Shown here: positions 1 to 11,535 of the stretch, piece after piece
How the letters are laid out: every line of letters begins with the position of its first letter
Numbering within the stretch: the stretch's first letter is position 1
Assembly: GCA_016800925.1 (NCBI GenBank)
Contig: JABCPU010000418.1
Location: 1-56,684 of the forward strand
Reading direction: 5' to 3'
Length of the DNA stretch: 56,684 nucleotides
Origin: Suillus spraguei
Lineage: Eukaryota; Basidiomycota; Agaricomycetes; Boletales; Suillaceae
Made by a program: the position numbers and the translations under genes
The notes under the pieces: generated by a model
Database searches by the model: none
Told to the model about the DNA's origin: nothing
What the model saw: the letters and a program-made list of their open reading frames with translations, nothing else

Positions 1-1240
1 TATGCCCTATCAATGAGTCCCCACAATGGTAAGATATGGGCGGATACTTAAATACAATCTCAAATAGCCTATGTATAAAGGAAAACATGGGGGGAAACTC
101 ACGATAGGGTGTCAGTAAGCACAGCAGGTACCTATTTTTCGATTGCAACAGTTGGTGGTACCTAGGGGTGCCTTCGGCTGGCTGAAAATAAATGTGAAGT
201 TGCCGCATGCCTTTAAATATTTCCGGGCGCAAATGAATGATATATGGTTACTGGCCGTGTGGGACACCCGTACGAGTATGCTTCGACGGCGGAGAGCCCC
301 GCGGGGAGAGCAACAGATGAGTTGAACAGAACAGGAAGTAGCGCCAGTCATTGCCATTAAGAATATAGTTTGAGCGGTGCGTTTGATGAACGCCGAATAG
401 TAAGGATTGTATTGGTGCGTTCACGAGCGAACCTCGGATGTCATTTCTCGATCCAGGAAAGGCATCGCCCGAAGACTTTGCTAGTAATCCGACCACTTCG
501 GTTTGAGCTGAAAAGGTCAAGTCGACTACCTGTGAGACGAGCTAGGCAGAGTGAAACTCGGGAACTCGCCGAAAAGCAAGCGGACATGGACGTTGAGAGG
601 CATCTGATTAGCAGTTACTGAGACTGCCAAAGGACTCCGTGCACCTGTTGCCAAGAATAGCGTGAGGTCGGACTGTGCCACTATCGGGAAAAGCCGAGTA
701 GTCTATCAAACATGAATTGGAAATTAAGTGCGGATGAGGATTGGATGGGCTTCAGACCTCTCACAGGGCAAGTACTTGGACCAATCGAGCGCTGTGTACA
801 TGATGGTCTGAGTGTAAATCGGGATTTGCCGATCTCGTAAGTAACGATACGGTGGCGTCGCAATAAAAAAAATAATTTATAAAAGGTACTTATACTGTAG
901 TACTACTAGTACCAGACTGTCATGATTAGAGTGTGTATTATATGAACGGCGAATGTAAGGAGGGTACATAAGGAGAAAAGCCATTGGTCTAGAAGTTAAA
1001 TACGGGCCGATAGGGACCCAATTGCCACGCGCACAGGGTTCCACACGGGGTAGCGTGACAGCATGCGATTTCCCAATGCGGGGGTATCATTGCCGAGGAT
1101 CCGAGGTAGCCGAAACATAACTGAGAGTAATAACGCAATTTCCAATAATTTTCAATCGTGATTTTTCGGCATTCGGTGCGATTGAAATCCCCAATTGGGT
1201 AGTCTATTTTGTGTATATGCGAATCACCAATCAAATAATA
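1..1240. other. No recognised gene
   Basis: Only short overlapping reading frames occur on both strands and none resembles a family I know. A short open stretch at about 438-510 on the plus strand (begins MSFLDPGKASPEDF) could be an exon remnant, but nothing continues it convincingly. I see no transposon signature here. Confidence 0.5.
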
Positions 1241-1561
1241 AAACCCCGACCTCTCAATCTTTTCTCCGTCCAATCCCATTCTCCCATATCTCACTTCATC
1301 CTCTCCTCATCGTCGTCCTCAACGTCGACGACCTAAACAATAGTAGTTGGCATCGGCTCACGTACCCAGTGGCGCATAGTCGTCATTCGCGTGCGTTCAT
1401 CGTTCCATTCCATTCCAATCAGGTCTAGAACGTTTACCTTTGTTGGTGTTTCACCTTTTGTCTACATCTAGACATCTTCAGCACCGCCTGCTGGCTTCTT
1501 TGTTTGACTACCTTTAAAGTCCCCCCCCCACCACTACCCCGCACTTCCTTTCAACCATCCA
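1241..1561 (+). promoter_or_regulatory. Pyrimidine-rich leader upstream of the Ecl1-type gene
   Basis: This stretch is strongly C/T-rich on the plus strand (for example around 1250-1320 and a run of C at about 1521-1530) and ends directly at the start codon at 1562. CT-rich tracts just upstream of start codons are common in fungal promoters and 5' leaders. No clear TATA box is visible. The role is inferred from position and composition only. Confidence 0.45.
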
Positions 1562-3255
1562 ATGGATATTCACTTCGACGAAGCCTGGTGTCCAGTCTGT
1601 GACAGGCAAATCATGCCTAAGCGATATACAGTACCCGTCCTCCCACAACCTCAAGAACCCACACCTGTCCCCACGTCATCTCCAGCATCATCCTCTCGTC
1701 AGTCTTGTCATCTGTCAATGCCACAAGTCACTCATTTTTTTTCTAGCATCCAAAAATCATCAAAGTGACTCTACCACTACTACGCGTACCTCCCGAACGA
1801 AACCTGGCGCCATTCGCCCCAAGAGTGGCCTTTTGCAAGGCACCGGTCGCGTCAAACCTAACGGTGCCATAAAGCGTACTGACTCAGCGACAACGGCCAA
1901 CAAGGGTCGTGCCGAGCCTCCACAGCCTCAACAACCCGTCGCACCAATCAAGCACCGCACCGTCATTGATCAGGGTCCAATCCCTCTTTACTGTTCGGAT
2001 GAGTGTCGTCTCCAAGACTTGGCAAGACTCGACGGTGCTTACCCACTCAATTACCACCCTGATCGATCATCACCACCTCTTCCTCGCGTACCTCATAACT
2101 CTTTCGAGAGGCGATATTGCGAATCAGAAGACGAATCTACCAGCGCTTCCGCATCATCACTTGATTCAGGTTTCTCGTCTTCCTCGCCATTAGTCACCGT
2201 CTCTCGCAGCATGGCTACCCTTGCCGCCCTATACAACTTCCCTCCCTTACCTCCTGCGCCACCTATTCTGTCATCTGCCGATAGCACGTCGTCATCGGAG
2301 CCCGAGTATCGCAATGATTACCAGGGCGGGACAATGATGGCAAGCAGGCGTATCAACGAAGTATTATGCCCGCCACGCTCCAAGTCTTCGTCATTTTACA
2401 GCGAACCGCCTCAACCCAGGAAACCAGTGCCTGGCTGGACCGATGGCGGCAGTGAATGGCGTCAATCGGTGTACGGCGGATACTCAAAACCCTCGGACAA
2501 TGCATCTGTTGGGTCGGAGAAAGTCCAGACCTCATTTGCGGCGTCGTCACATCGTGGTGTTCAATGGACTTCGACACTTTCCCAGTCAAATTCATCTAGT
2601 GCTCTTGTCGCACAGTGCCCCACGTCCAACCTGCCCCCTCGTTCGAGTCAGTCGTATAATGAAGAGTTGTACACCAAATATTCCCTGCCTCTTTCACGCA
2701 GATCGGAATCGCGTATGTCACTTTTCCCCCACTCGGCATCTCCCTCCGCACAGTCACCTCCGCTGTCTCCCACTTCCACATCTTCGTCCTCTCGACGTCG
2801 TCGTGAGGTTCCTTTGCTCAAGCGTGGCGCAGAGGGTCGTTTACTTGTTCCCGATGTCATACTCACTCGAAATAACTCGAGCGTGGGTTTGTTGTCGCAG
2901 CGTCTTGCGAAACCTTTGAGGCGGCACCCTAGCGAAGTTAGTGAAGACAGTATTTTTAGCGACACCACGTCCGAACCGCTTGCTCCATCGTCACGAACTG
3001 TACCACAAAGTACGTCTCCTTTTAAGAATTGCTTAATTGTGTGACTAATTTGTATCTCCAGCTCGCACATGGTCGTACGATAACATCAAGACTTACCCTG
3101 TGATGATGCCTCCTGCAAAGAAGGAGAAACGCATCGAGCATCGCATGGTTGATGGCGAGGTCAAGGAGGTCGAAGTCGAGGTCGAAGTTCTTCAACCTGT
3201 GAAGCGCCTCTTCCTGTTCCCTGGCAAGGAAACAACTCCTGGGGGACGGTCCTAA
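1562..3255 (+). CDS. Ecl1-family zinc-binding (life-span regulatory factor-like) protein, 3 exons
   Basis: The gene is read as join(1562..1697, 1747..3009, 3062..3255), giving 530 residues. Introns of 49 and 52 bp have GTCAGT..CTAG and GTACGT..CCAG ends and keep the frame. The N-terminus has WCPVCDRQI at residues 9-17 and, after a low-complexity spacer, LYCSDECRLQDL early in exon 2. Together these give the paired-cysteine pattern of Ecl1/2/3 zinc-binding proteins, small nuclear factors linked in fission yeast to chronological life span and stress response. The rest is Ser/Pro-rich and probably disordered, with a short acidic/basic C-terminal tail rich in EVEVEV. The start is chosen because the ATG at 1562 places the first CxxC motif at the extreme N-terminus, as in homologues. 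A long frame opens at 1599, but it reads through intron 1. Fungal Ecl1 proteins are often much shorter; long disordered versions in basidiomycetes are an inference here. Confidence 0.8.
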
Positions 3256-6200
3256 GTGGCACGCACAGCTTCCATCCCCCTTGGTCTTGTCTGTTTCTCG
3301 AGCATTCCATCATACCCTGTATTTGCACGGCCGCCGCGGATTGACAAGGGTCATACCGCCCCGTTCACGACGCATACCCATTACTTTATCGATTCTTTAC
3401 CGGCATCTCTCATCGCATCATGACCACACGCAAATTCAGAACATTTCCATTTAACGATCGCGTTGTCGACTCTGCTGAATTGCGCTACCGCCACCCTTCC
3501 TAATACCGCGCATCCATATCAAAAGTTGAATAATGATTTGTACCATACCATTGTATTGTGTGTATACCTTTCCTGCTTTTTTTTCTTCTGGGCCCGTACA
3601 TCGTGTAACATCAGATTTACGCATTTACTGTACGCATTATTCTACGACATGGGACTAATTGGTCTTCTGTCTTTCGGTCGAGGTTTGTGGGGTACATTCT
3701 CGGGCCAGCATAATGATTGCTTTCTGTTTTATTTTCTTATGACTATATTTTGGTCTTCGATGTTTTCTCGCTGTCGTATTGCATCGTCGTTCCGTTGTGA
3801 GTAACACTTGTATACCTGTTACAATAATGCATGTACTGGACACGTTACAATTATCTGGGTTATACCATTCGCCTTACAGATGGGAACAGCGAAGCTAAGA
3901 AGTAATGTTGACATTGTTCATTGTGGTCACTTCGCCGTCGGCCCTGAGCTTCTTAGTCCACATCATGATCTCTTGTGTAATTCGGATAGCTCCCTTTAAT
4001 AAAGACGGAATCATAGTATCGGCATTGTCTTCAATAAAATGGCAACAAGTCGGTCGGTCAAATTGCTATGCCTCGCAACGGAACTCATCGTCCGTTTTCG
4101 AGGTGGTCCAAGCTCCGTGTACACAAACACATGCATATGCAGATATCAGTATCCTTGTATTCTGAAACGCACGTTCGGATCGTTCCATCTGCTCGTTTGA
4201 GACGGTCACGGAAGGGCGTAAATCCATCCCGGGACAAGGGTCCAGAATCACACTAGCGGTCCCTTGGTAACCCCGGCCCTCAGAGGTAAGTACTACCCCA
4301 CGCCCCGGATGCATGTATTAATTGCCCTGTGCACGGAGGCCAGCACTCTAGCCCAACACACCAGCTTTGTTGAATCATTGACACAGCTCTTGGCACAGGA
4401 ACGTCGCTTGGTTCAAACATGTTCCGTTCCTGCCGCAACAGCGCTCAACGTTGTCTCCGCAGCAACTCTGAATCGGACTGATGACGGCCTGTATACGCTG
4501 TGGGACTTAATCCAATTATGCGATCAACGGAACAGTGCTGGAAAACAGAATGTTTCAGTTGACCGGATCTCCAGAGTCCGTTTATGACTGGGACCACGTT
4601 TATGCTGGAGCTTATTATCCCGCATGTGGGAATGAGGCGCGATGACAAGACATGCTACGTTACAGCACTCGTTCCTTTGTGAGTACATGTTAATGACCTC
4701 TGGCATGAAATATGTGATGACATTTACGTTCTTCGAGCCACTTGGGGCCTGATCATATATTGAAACAGCCCCATCTCTCCTGGATGCAAGTGCCCGCCCC
4801 TGTCCGGAAATGGATGGGGAATATCGCTGAGATTATTGTGCGTGGGGCACTCTCATTGATATCGGAACCACAGCCTCTGCCGGTGAGGGCATGTGGGGGA
4901 TGTCCACGACCAAATATACCTTCGGAGCTCGTCGTGCCACCGAAATTGCTGACTGTAATTGAATGTATTTTGATCGATGATACACGTCCTGTTTTGAACA
5001 CGGTCTCGACCAATAACGCCTTTAGTTCAATGAACATCGAACGCGTGCCCATGTGTGAGTAGGCTAGACCCATTCTACGAGTCTCCGTCATGCCACGCGT
5101 CTAATACGCATCCCCACGATCGGATCCTGCACTCATCAAACAACGTCCGAGTGTTGTACATTCAGGGTTGCCCAATGACCTTGCGCGATTATCAAGACTG
5201 CTCCCAGCACCTGCCCGCCGTCTCCGAAATGCCTGACGAATAAATATTTCACCTGACACATTTTTATGTCATACCGACGTGACCATGTTCCATTTAATCG
5301 CGCACATTTTACCTGTCTGGGACGTGAGCGTTGTACTGACGGCCCGGTACGACAGTTGATGTAGGGTAACGTAGTTCGCGGCTTCCGCCTTTTCCTGTCC
5401 ACGTCACTTGCCAGAAACATATTTCTCGCGTCAGCGTCAATCGCGCGGCTGCGAGATACTTGATGCAGGGACGCAGAAAACCGCGGTACCATAACGGAAG
5501 CCCGCGATACCAGCATGTTACGGTGATTATTGCTCAGGCTGCATTATATCTTAGCCTCTCATTTCGCGTGCGGTAGTGACCTGCTGCTGCATGTCTAGGA
5601 CATATCGTATATTGCAAAAGGGACGGATATTACAGTGCCTAGCGTAGACCCTGGGAGTGAACAGAAGATCCCTAACTTCACAGGATGGGAGGAGCAATAT
5701 ATTCTGACTTGACAAGATTGCTGTGCAAATGCGGGGAAACTTAAGAATCAAGTTCACGCCGCAGCCGATTCGGATGAAGGGTCTCCCTTCTTTACATAAG
5801 GGTGCTTCCATGTGTGGGACATATTCTGACGTATTTACCCTCCCGGCGTTCCAGCCTGAAGAAACTCAACTTTGCTGTGCGTGCCCAAGTTTAATAGTTC
5901 GAATTTTTTAATCCCATACTTTCTGATTTGTCCGTAAGGAGTGTTGCGACATGTGATTTGTACAGTTAGGCTTTGCTAGCACCACGGTCACACCCTGCTG
6001 TCCGCGTGGTAGGTAAGGAAGTGCACAACCTAAAACGTTATCGGGCAGACTAATTGCATAGTGACGGTAGGAAGAGACCATGAGATATGCTTATACATAC
6101 ACATGTGGTTGCTTCTCTGAGGGCTATTTGAGGTCTGGGTTACTATACAAGGGATCTAATATTAGCGGCAGGAAACTTCCGTCAGGATAATGTGACAAGA

Positions 6201-6339
6201 AGGCACATACATCCTGCCCGACCTTTGGTACTCACAAGCAGCATAACGAGTAAGACAGACACATCACTACGGGTCAGCAACAAGCCAGAACACAACAATT
6301 AAAGACCGATCCTTGCGTTTGTTACGTCGCGAAATGACG
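3256..6339. other. Gene-poor stretch, no recognised product
   Basis: The first part is the 3' flank of the Ecl1-type gene. Plus-strand frames at 4264-4587 (107 codons) and 4742-5062 (106 codons) and a minus-strand frame at 5136-5516 (126 codons) are the longest here. None contains a motif I recognise, and they do not join through convincing splice sites. They may be chance frames or exons of an unknown gene. I see no repeat or transposon in this stretch. Confidence 0.35.
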
Positions 6340-7582
6340 CTACATAGCCTGAGACATCCGGTGATCGTGTGCATTGCCAATGACTACCCTGTTATGATGT
6401 GCGATAGCATGGACGAGGATTAATGATACATTCATAGTGCGGTGATCGCCGAACAGGCCTCTTTCAGCGTGGGGTTGATGGTTTGAGGTAAGTGAAAATC
6501 TAAGATACTGGGAATATGAATTGCGGCACTTACCGATGACCGGAAACACCATATTGATGTACTAGAAACACTACAATTGCGGGATATTTAAGGTAGTACT
6601 TACCTTGAACGGATTTGCTGTGGCGCGATTTCGCCCGACACTGAAAGTATGCTGCATCATCAAGATCAACAATTACACAGCTGATGCACCTAGAAGCGAC
6701 AAGATGAATGCTAAAAAGACGGCGAACAATTACCGCTTCAAAATCTGAATACTCAAACGCGGCGTCTGAAGTTTCTTTTAGAATGAAAGTCCAATGGGAT
6801 TGCCATTTCCGAGTCCTTTCACTTGTTTCAGTGACTAGGAAAGTTTGAGGCGGCCCTGCAAGTGAGCCTGAGCACATAGTTGTAAGTACCTGCCAGGCAA
6901 GATGCAAAAAAATGTTTCCCGCCGGCGTTGCGTCACAGGGCACCGGAAGCCGGCCAGATGGCCTATGACAGCGCATAGGCGGTTAATTCTCGTGTAGCCG
7001 TGAGCGAAAAATTCCTTACCAAAAATGTCATGAATGGTTAGTTAATGCCTGAAACTAGGGAACTCTGAAGCGTGGTAACAAGTACTGGAGGAGTACCTGA
7101 CTCCTGTGTAATATGCACGAGAACAGTATTAAGCACTTGACGATAGCAAATCTAAAAATCCCCATAAAATTTACTTACAGGTAACCGGGCAACGTGTGAG
7201 AATCGATTGACATCAAACGTGGCCGACAAGCGATCCGGCGTGGTATTGGAACTTCGTCGAGTGTGTCATACTTCATTGAGCGTGTCATGAGGTTATTAAT
7301 ATGACTTTCTCGTTTCTTTTTTCTCAGCCAATATTAACGCAGGCTAACCGCGTCAGAAGGCTTCTAGATCTGTGTCTGCATAGTATGATTCTGTTGATAA
7401 TATTCATCATTGTCAACTTTTCGTGCTCCTTCTAGAGTTAATGATATACTTACCGTGATTGCGAGAGCTTCTGCATGTCTGAAGTCGGGACTTAACCGTG
7501 ACAACGCTCTAGGACAACGGGGAGTTCCACCCGCTTGTAGCTCGGTGATAACGCTGCTACCTGCATTGTAATAGTTATCCAT
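6340..7582 (-). other. Possible multi-exon minus-strand gene of unknown function
   Basis: On the minus strand, several good donor sequences (GTAAGT) occur at the ends of open stretches, near 7456, 6605 and 6533. The longest open stretch is 6530-6976 (148 codons), and another begins with ATG at 7582. The regular spacing of donors suggests a spliced transcript. I could not build a single convincing protein, and no domain is recognisable. This is listed as a lead, not a gene model. The plus strand is equally silent. Confidence 0.25.
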
Positions 7583-8880
7583 CGTCTACAGCTGCAGTTA
7601 GTCTCTGGCTTGAAAAAAAAACAGTTTTATCAGAGTATTTGTGATTGGCCAACAAGTTCAGTGCTTACATGTACAGCCTTCCCACGCCTGAAACATAGCA
7701 ATTTTAAAGTATTAATACTTGCGTTAATGATTACTATTATACAATTGAAGTTCTCAATTTATGGGCCGCTCAGTGAGTTTGCCGAAGATGTGGCCAGTTA
7801 ACTCTCGGCCTGGTAACTTCTTATGTTTTTTTTTTCGAGCAGATTCATCATCCATATCATATCCAGTGGCACTACTAGCTCATTATACTTACTACATTTT
7901 AGTCTCTTCACTCGTTTTCAACTTCTCTGTCAAGCGCCACTCGCCGAGTCGTATTCGCACAACTTTTGATCTACGACTATCCATATGGATGCAAGCATCT
8001 GCGCAAATCTCAACCACATTCGCAGTCCTGGCAAGAAAATGTTCTGTTGTCATGACGTCTGTGACTGAAAGGTCAACGGTCTTTTTCGATGCAATGACAG
8101 GCCTTATAACAAAGTTTCATACTTCGCATGAATTGATCCACGCACTCTGTTCGGTGACTGGCTGGCCCTACGACAAGTTAGAACAGCCACCATCCAACTT
8201 CTTCGCTGTTCGGTCCAGCAGAAGAGCTTTTTATGTCGGGAAGTATCGGCAGGGTGGATTGGGGATGATCCTATCTTCCATCACGAGATGATCGCCTATG
8301 TTCAACTGAAATGATAATTTTTTCTACCCTCATCTTGATTCGTGCATGCAGCTCGGATGTCGGGACCATCGCTCCACCCCGTTGCTTCGGGGTAGTTTTA
8401 CGTACCTATAAATCAAGGAGTATCCACCAACAGGAAAAGAAATTTCGTTCCTCCCTGCGTAAAGGCAATATCTCTGAACGTTTATCTGTCCCCGCATAAG
8501 ACAAGTCGGGACCTACGTACAGGTACGGCGGTCTGGACTCTCGATCGATGACTGGGCTTGATAGAATTCAAATTATTTCTCAGTTCGTACTTGTGGCACC
8601 TTCCTTCATCGATGCTTCATCTTTGATTATGATCGATGGCTTTGATGGCGCTCAACCAGTTGCCCATGGTTGAGGACGTTATGGGAGGATGCGAGCAAAA
8701 TCAAGGGGGACTTACACCAAGAAATCAGATTCTGTGCACAGCCGGGGACTGAGCACTGATCATTTGGATCATAGGGTCTTGATATTGAAACGATATCGAT
8801 AACGTTCCTGCAACACTAGTATAATGGGTGGTTCAATGTTATCGACTGCAGCGGATTACCAGATTCGGATCAAGATCCGC
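7583..8880. other. No recognised gene
   Basis: A plus-strand frame at 7761-8291 (176 codons) is the longest, but it starts inside AT-rich DNA, has no recognisable domain and no obvious intron structure. The minus strand of the same interval has only short frames. The right end (about 8500-8880) is presumably the upstream region of the FKBP gene. Confidence 0.35.
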
Positions 8881-8898
8881 ACTCCGCCTCCCCGCCAC

Positions 8899-8904
8899 TA
8901 TAAG
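8899..8904 (+). promoter_or_regulatory. TATA-like element of the FKBP gene
   Basis: TATAAG lies 61 bp before the FKBP start codon, followed by a CT-rich leader. The assignment rests on sequence and position only. Confidence 0.4.
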
Positions 8905-8964
8905 TGTTGCCACAAATCCCTATCATATCTATCTCCCCGCACCTGGTACGTGTCACCGTGTACA

Positions 8965-9580
8965 ATGGTGAGCGCGCGGCGTCCCCGCCATCATTCTCCT
9001 CTATCGCTAATTACTCGAAACAGGGCGTAACTATTGAGACAATCATTCCTGGTGACGGTAAAACGTTCCCCAAACAGGGTGGTATGTACAATATCTCCGA
9101 ATCATGTTTCAACCAAGATCGCCTCAAATCGCAATAGACACGGTCAAGATTCACTATGTGGGCACACTCTTGAATGGTTCCACCTTTGATTCGAGTAGAG
9201 ATCGGCAAGCATCGCACCTCTTGTCCATGATTATAGCTAACGATCGTACCTCCGTAGTAAAGACCCTTTCCTGACACAAATAGGCGTAGGTAAGGTAATC
9301 AAGGGATGGGATGAAGGTTTGTGACTTCCTCGCATGTCTTTCTGTCCAATATTCAAAGATTTATTAGGCGTGCCGCAACTATCGCTCGGCCAGAAGGCCA
9401 TCTTGACAGCCACTCCTGATTATGTGAGTGAATATCTTATGAAGATCAAGTCCCTGTCTGACAGCATCTCAGGCCTACGGAACACGCGGATTTCCGCCTG
9501 TCATTCCACCGAACTCGACCTTGAGATTTGAGGTTGAATTGTTGGAGATCAATCCCAAACCACTTAATAACCCTAAATGA
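8965..9580 (+). CDS. FPR1: FKBP12-type peptidyl-prolyl cis-trans isomerase, 6 exons
   Basis: The model is join(8965..8967, 9024..9081, 9138..9204, 9258..9316, 9368..9423, 9473..9580), giving 116 residues, the normal size of FKBP12. It catalyses proline cis-trans isomerisation and in fungi is the cytosolic receptor for FK506 and rapamycin. The whole fold is readable: [49 protein letters not shown] and [12 protein letters not shown]. Binding-pocket residues Tyr27, Phe38, Asp39, Trp60, Tyr83 and Phe100 are present. The first exon is only the ATG, followed by GTGAGC. Introns are 49-56 bp. Intron 3 (9205-9257) must use a GC donor to keep the frame (GCAAGC..GTAG), a known minor class. The 'RDR' loop then reads KD where many homologues have GK or GQ, so the acceptor at 9257 is slightly less certain. 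No frameshift is seen, so the gene is probably active. Confidence 0.93.
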
Positions 9581-9733
9581 CGCGGCGTATACGAGCTTAC
9601 TTTCGGCATTTGTGACTGCCTTTCTGTACCAATCCACTCAATTGTATGTTCATGCATTTTGGACCGTTTCGCAATTTCGCAATGCAGATATTTGTCAGAT
9701 CCATGGTGTGCACATGATTACAAATATATGGTA

Positions 9734-10228
9734 TCATTTACTTTGATTAAGCTCCCCTATCAGGCGCAATAATTCCTCGTGTTCGGCTTCTCGTAGCGCC
9801 CGCTGCTCTGATTTTTGCATCGTTCTGATGATCAGCATTTGGTGACCTAAATGCGTGGGCCTGCTTTACCTTCTGCGAAAGCCCCGATAGCAGCCAGCGA
9901 CTCGTGATGAACTTGCCGAGACGCTTCCAAGAGAACTTCCATCGGTATATCTATTCGATATAAGCGATAAAGCGGAAGATTCAGGAGACTGAAGCGTTTC
10001 AGCTTACGGGATGTCCTATTCTCGCGCGAATCGTCCACCAGGCTATGAAGTTTCCCCCTTATCTCCGCATAGAATTGGTCCCATCCCCCTCGCCATCCTT
10101 TTCAGCGACAGCTCTCGCCTCAAATCGCATTTTAGCTTGGGCACAATTTGCCCGATTTTCTTCAAGCATTTCTGGAGCCTATCTAGCTCAGCTCGCAAGG
10201 GATCGTTCGTGTTAGATGGTGCGCTCAT
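9734..10228 (-). pseudogene. Unrecognised coiled-coil protein gene with frameshifts
   Basis: On the minus strand an ATG at 10228 opens a reading frame (MSAPSNTNDPLRAELDRLQ). Protein-like sequence then continues in other frames: EMLEENRANCAQAKMRFEAR, then WDQFYAEIRGKLHSLVDD, and finally a helical, charged C-terminus ending LREAEHEELLRLIGELNQSK at a stop at 9734-9736. Changes of frame fall next to a GGGGG run (about 10090) and near 9880. An intron starting CGTAAGC at about 10007 is possible. The composition (Glu, Arg, Gln, Leu) suggests a coiled coil. I do not recognise the family. It could be a real spliced gene whose introns I cannot place, a pseudogene, or a gene with sequence errors in homopolymers. 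Confidence 0.4.
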
Positions 10229-11535
10229 GAAAAAAGACCATCAGTGTTGGATATCTTCTGTCCTTGCTGACCGGCAGGTTGCGTTGCAGTAAACAAAAGC
10301 AACAAACTCCGAAGTCTAGAAAGAATTCAAGGATTCACCTCACGATTGGTTCTTATTCACTGCAGCCCTTGCGATAACGCAGCGCCACGCTGTCGGTAGC
10401 CGTTGGATACTTTACACATCCTTCCCGGAGGTATGGCGCTATCGATCGTTTAGAGTTCCATAAGGCGAGATCGTTTTTCGGCTAGTAAATTATACAGCTC
10501 TCGGCCGATGGATCAGATCGATTATTCTTCTGGAACAACACGAATCTAGAATATTCACTAGTTGCTTGCACAACCACACTCCTGTACCCTACACCATTCG
10601 ACGGTGTCATGACGTCGACACTTTGCAGGTGAACATCTCTAAGATTTGGTGGAGCTGACAAGAACTTTGCCATTAGAAGTAGATCCTGATATAGAGTCTG
10701 GCCAGTACTTAGCGCTCCGGGGAAAACCGTACTGAATATGCGCGCGCGCGAATTGCCGACCCCATGGTTCACGGGATAAGCGTGATCGAGCTGATCGATG
10801 TTATTGGTCCCTTAAACCGTTGCGCTGGAAGCCGTGTCCGATGAAACGCGGCATCAAATTAAACAAATTAAGCCGCAATTCATTGAGGGTGTGCAAGTTT
10901 ATGGTTGCTGCATAGGGGAGCCAGAACCATGCACCTCGGATGAAGGCTTTATCATCTTACAGTATGACAACAAGAAGTCATCGGGAGCAGAACATAGACG
11001 GTCTTCAACACTCTACACATAATCAGTACCACATCTGTGCGCAATCACAACTCAGTCGATCACGGACCTTTGCGGACTAACGAGACTGGTTAAACAATGA
11101 GGAAGTCCGGCAGCTGGGCACTTCACATATTCATCGGTCTGAGTTGCCAATAACAACTCGAAAAGTCGAGGAACGATATTGCGTAACTTATTGAATGGCG
11201 AGGAATTTCTCCTAAACCGGTCACACAAATACGTGTTGTCATACCAGCCACTTGGTTCAAGGACTGCTTGTGATCACGCAAAGCCCACGGTGCGCGCTGA
11301 TACCTGATAAGTTAGATGATATCATCGAAGTCATACTTAATTACATGTTCAGGGGAAAGTTCGTACCTCCTTATGGTTGAAGTGTCGGAGAACCCCGACT
11401 GGCACAGAACATCCTTTCAGAGTAGGACTCGTCGCGGGTGCTGGCACTACAGCGCGATCATCGAATCATGCAAAACTACAGTATCATTAATATTTCCGTC
11501 GAGTACTAATCAAATCACAAAGAATAATCACGCTA
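10229..11535. other. No recognised gene
   Basis: A minus-strand frame at 10482-10772 (96 codons, containing FLSAPPNLRDVHLQ) is the only one with some protein character, and it could be an exon of an unknown gene. The rest contains short frames only. The segment lies 3' of the H15 gene. Confidence 0.35.

Noticed and set aside
1599..1746. Long plus-strand frame starting at 1599 as the start of the Ecl1-type gene
   Set aside because: It reads through intron 1 and loses the N-terminal WCPVCDRQI motif. The ATG at 1562 with a 49-bp intron restores it.
7761..8291. 176-codon plus-strand frame as a gene
   Set aside because: No recognisable domain, unconvincing start context and low-complexity beginning. 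Kept only as a remark on the stretch.
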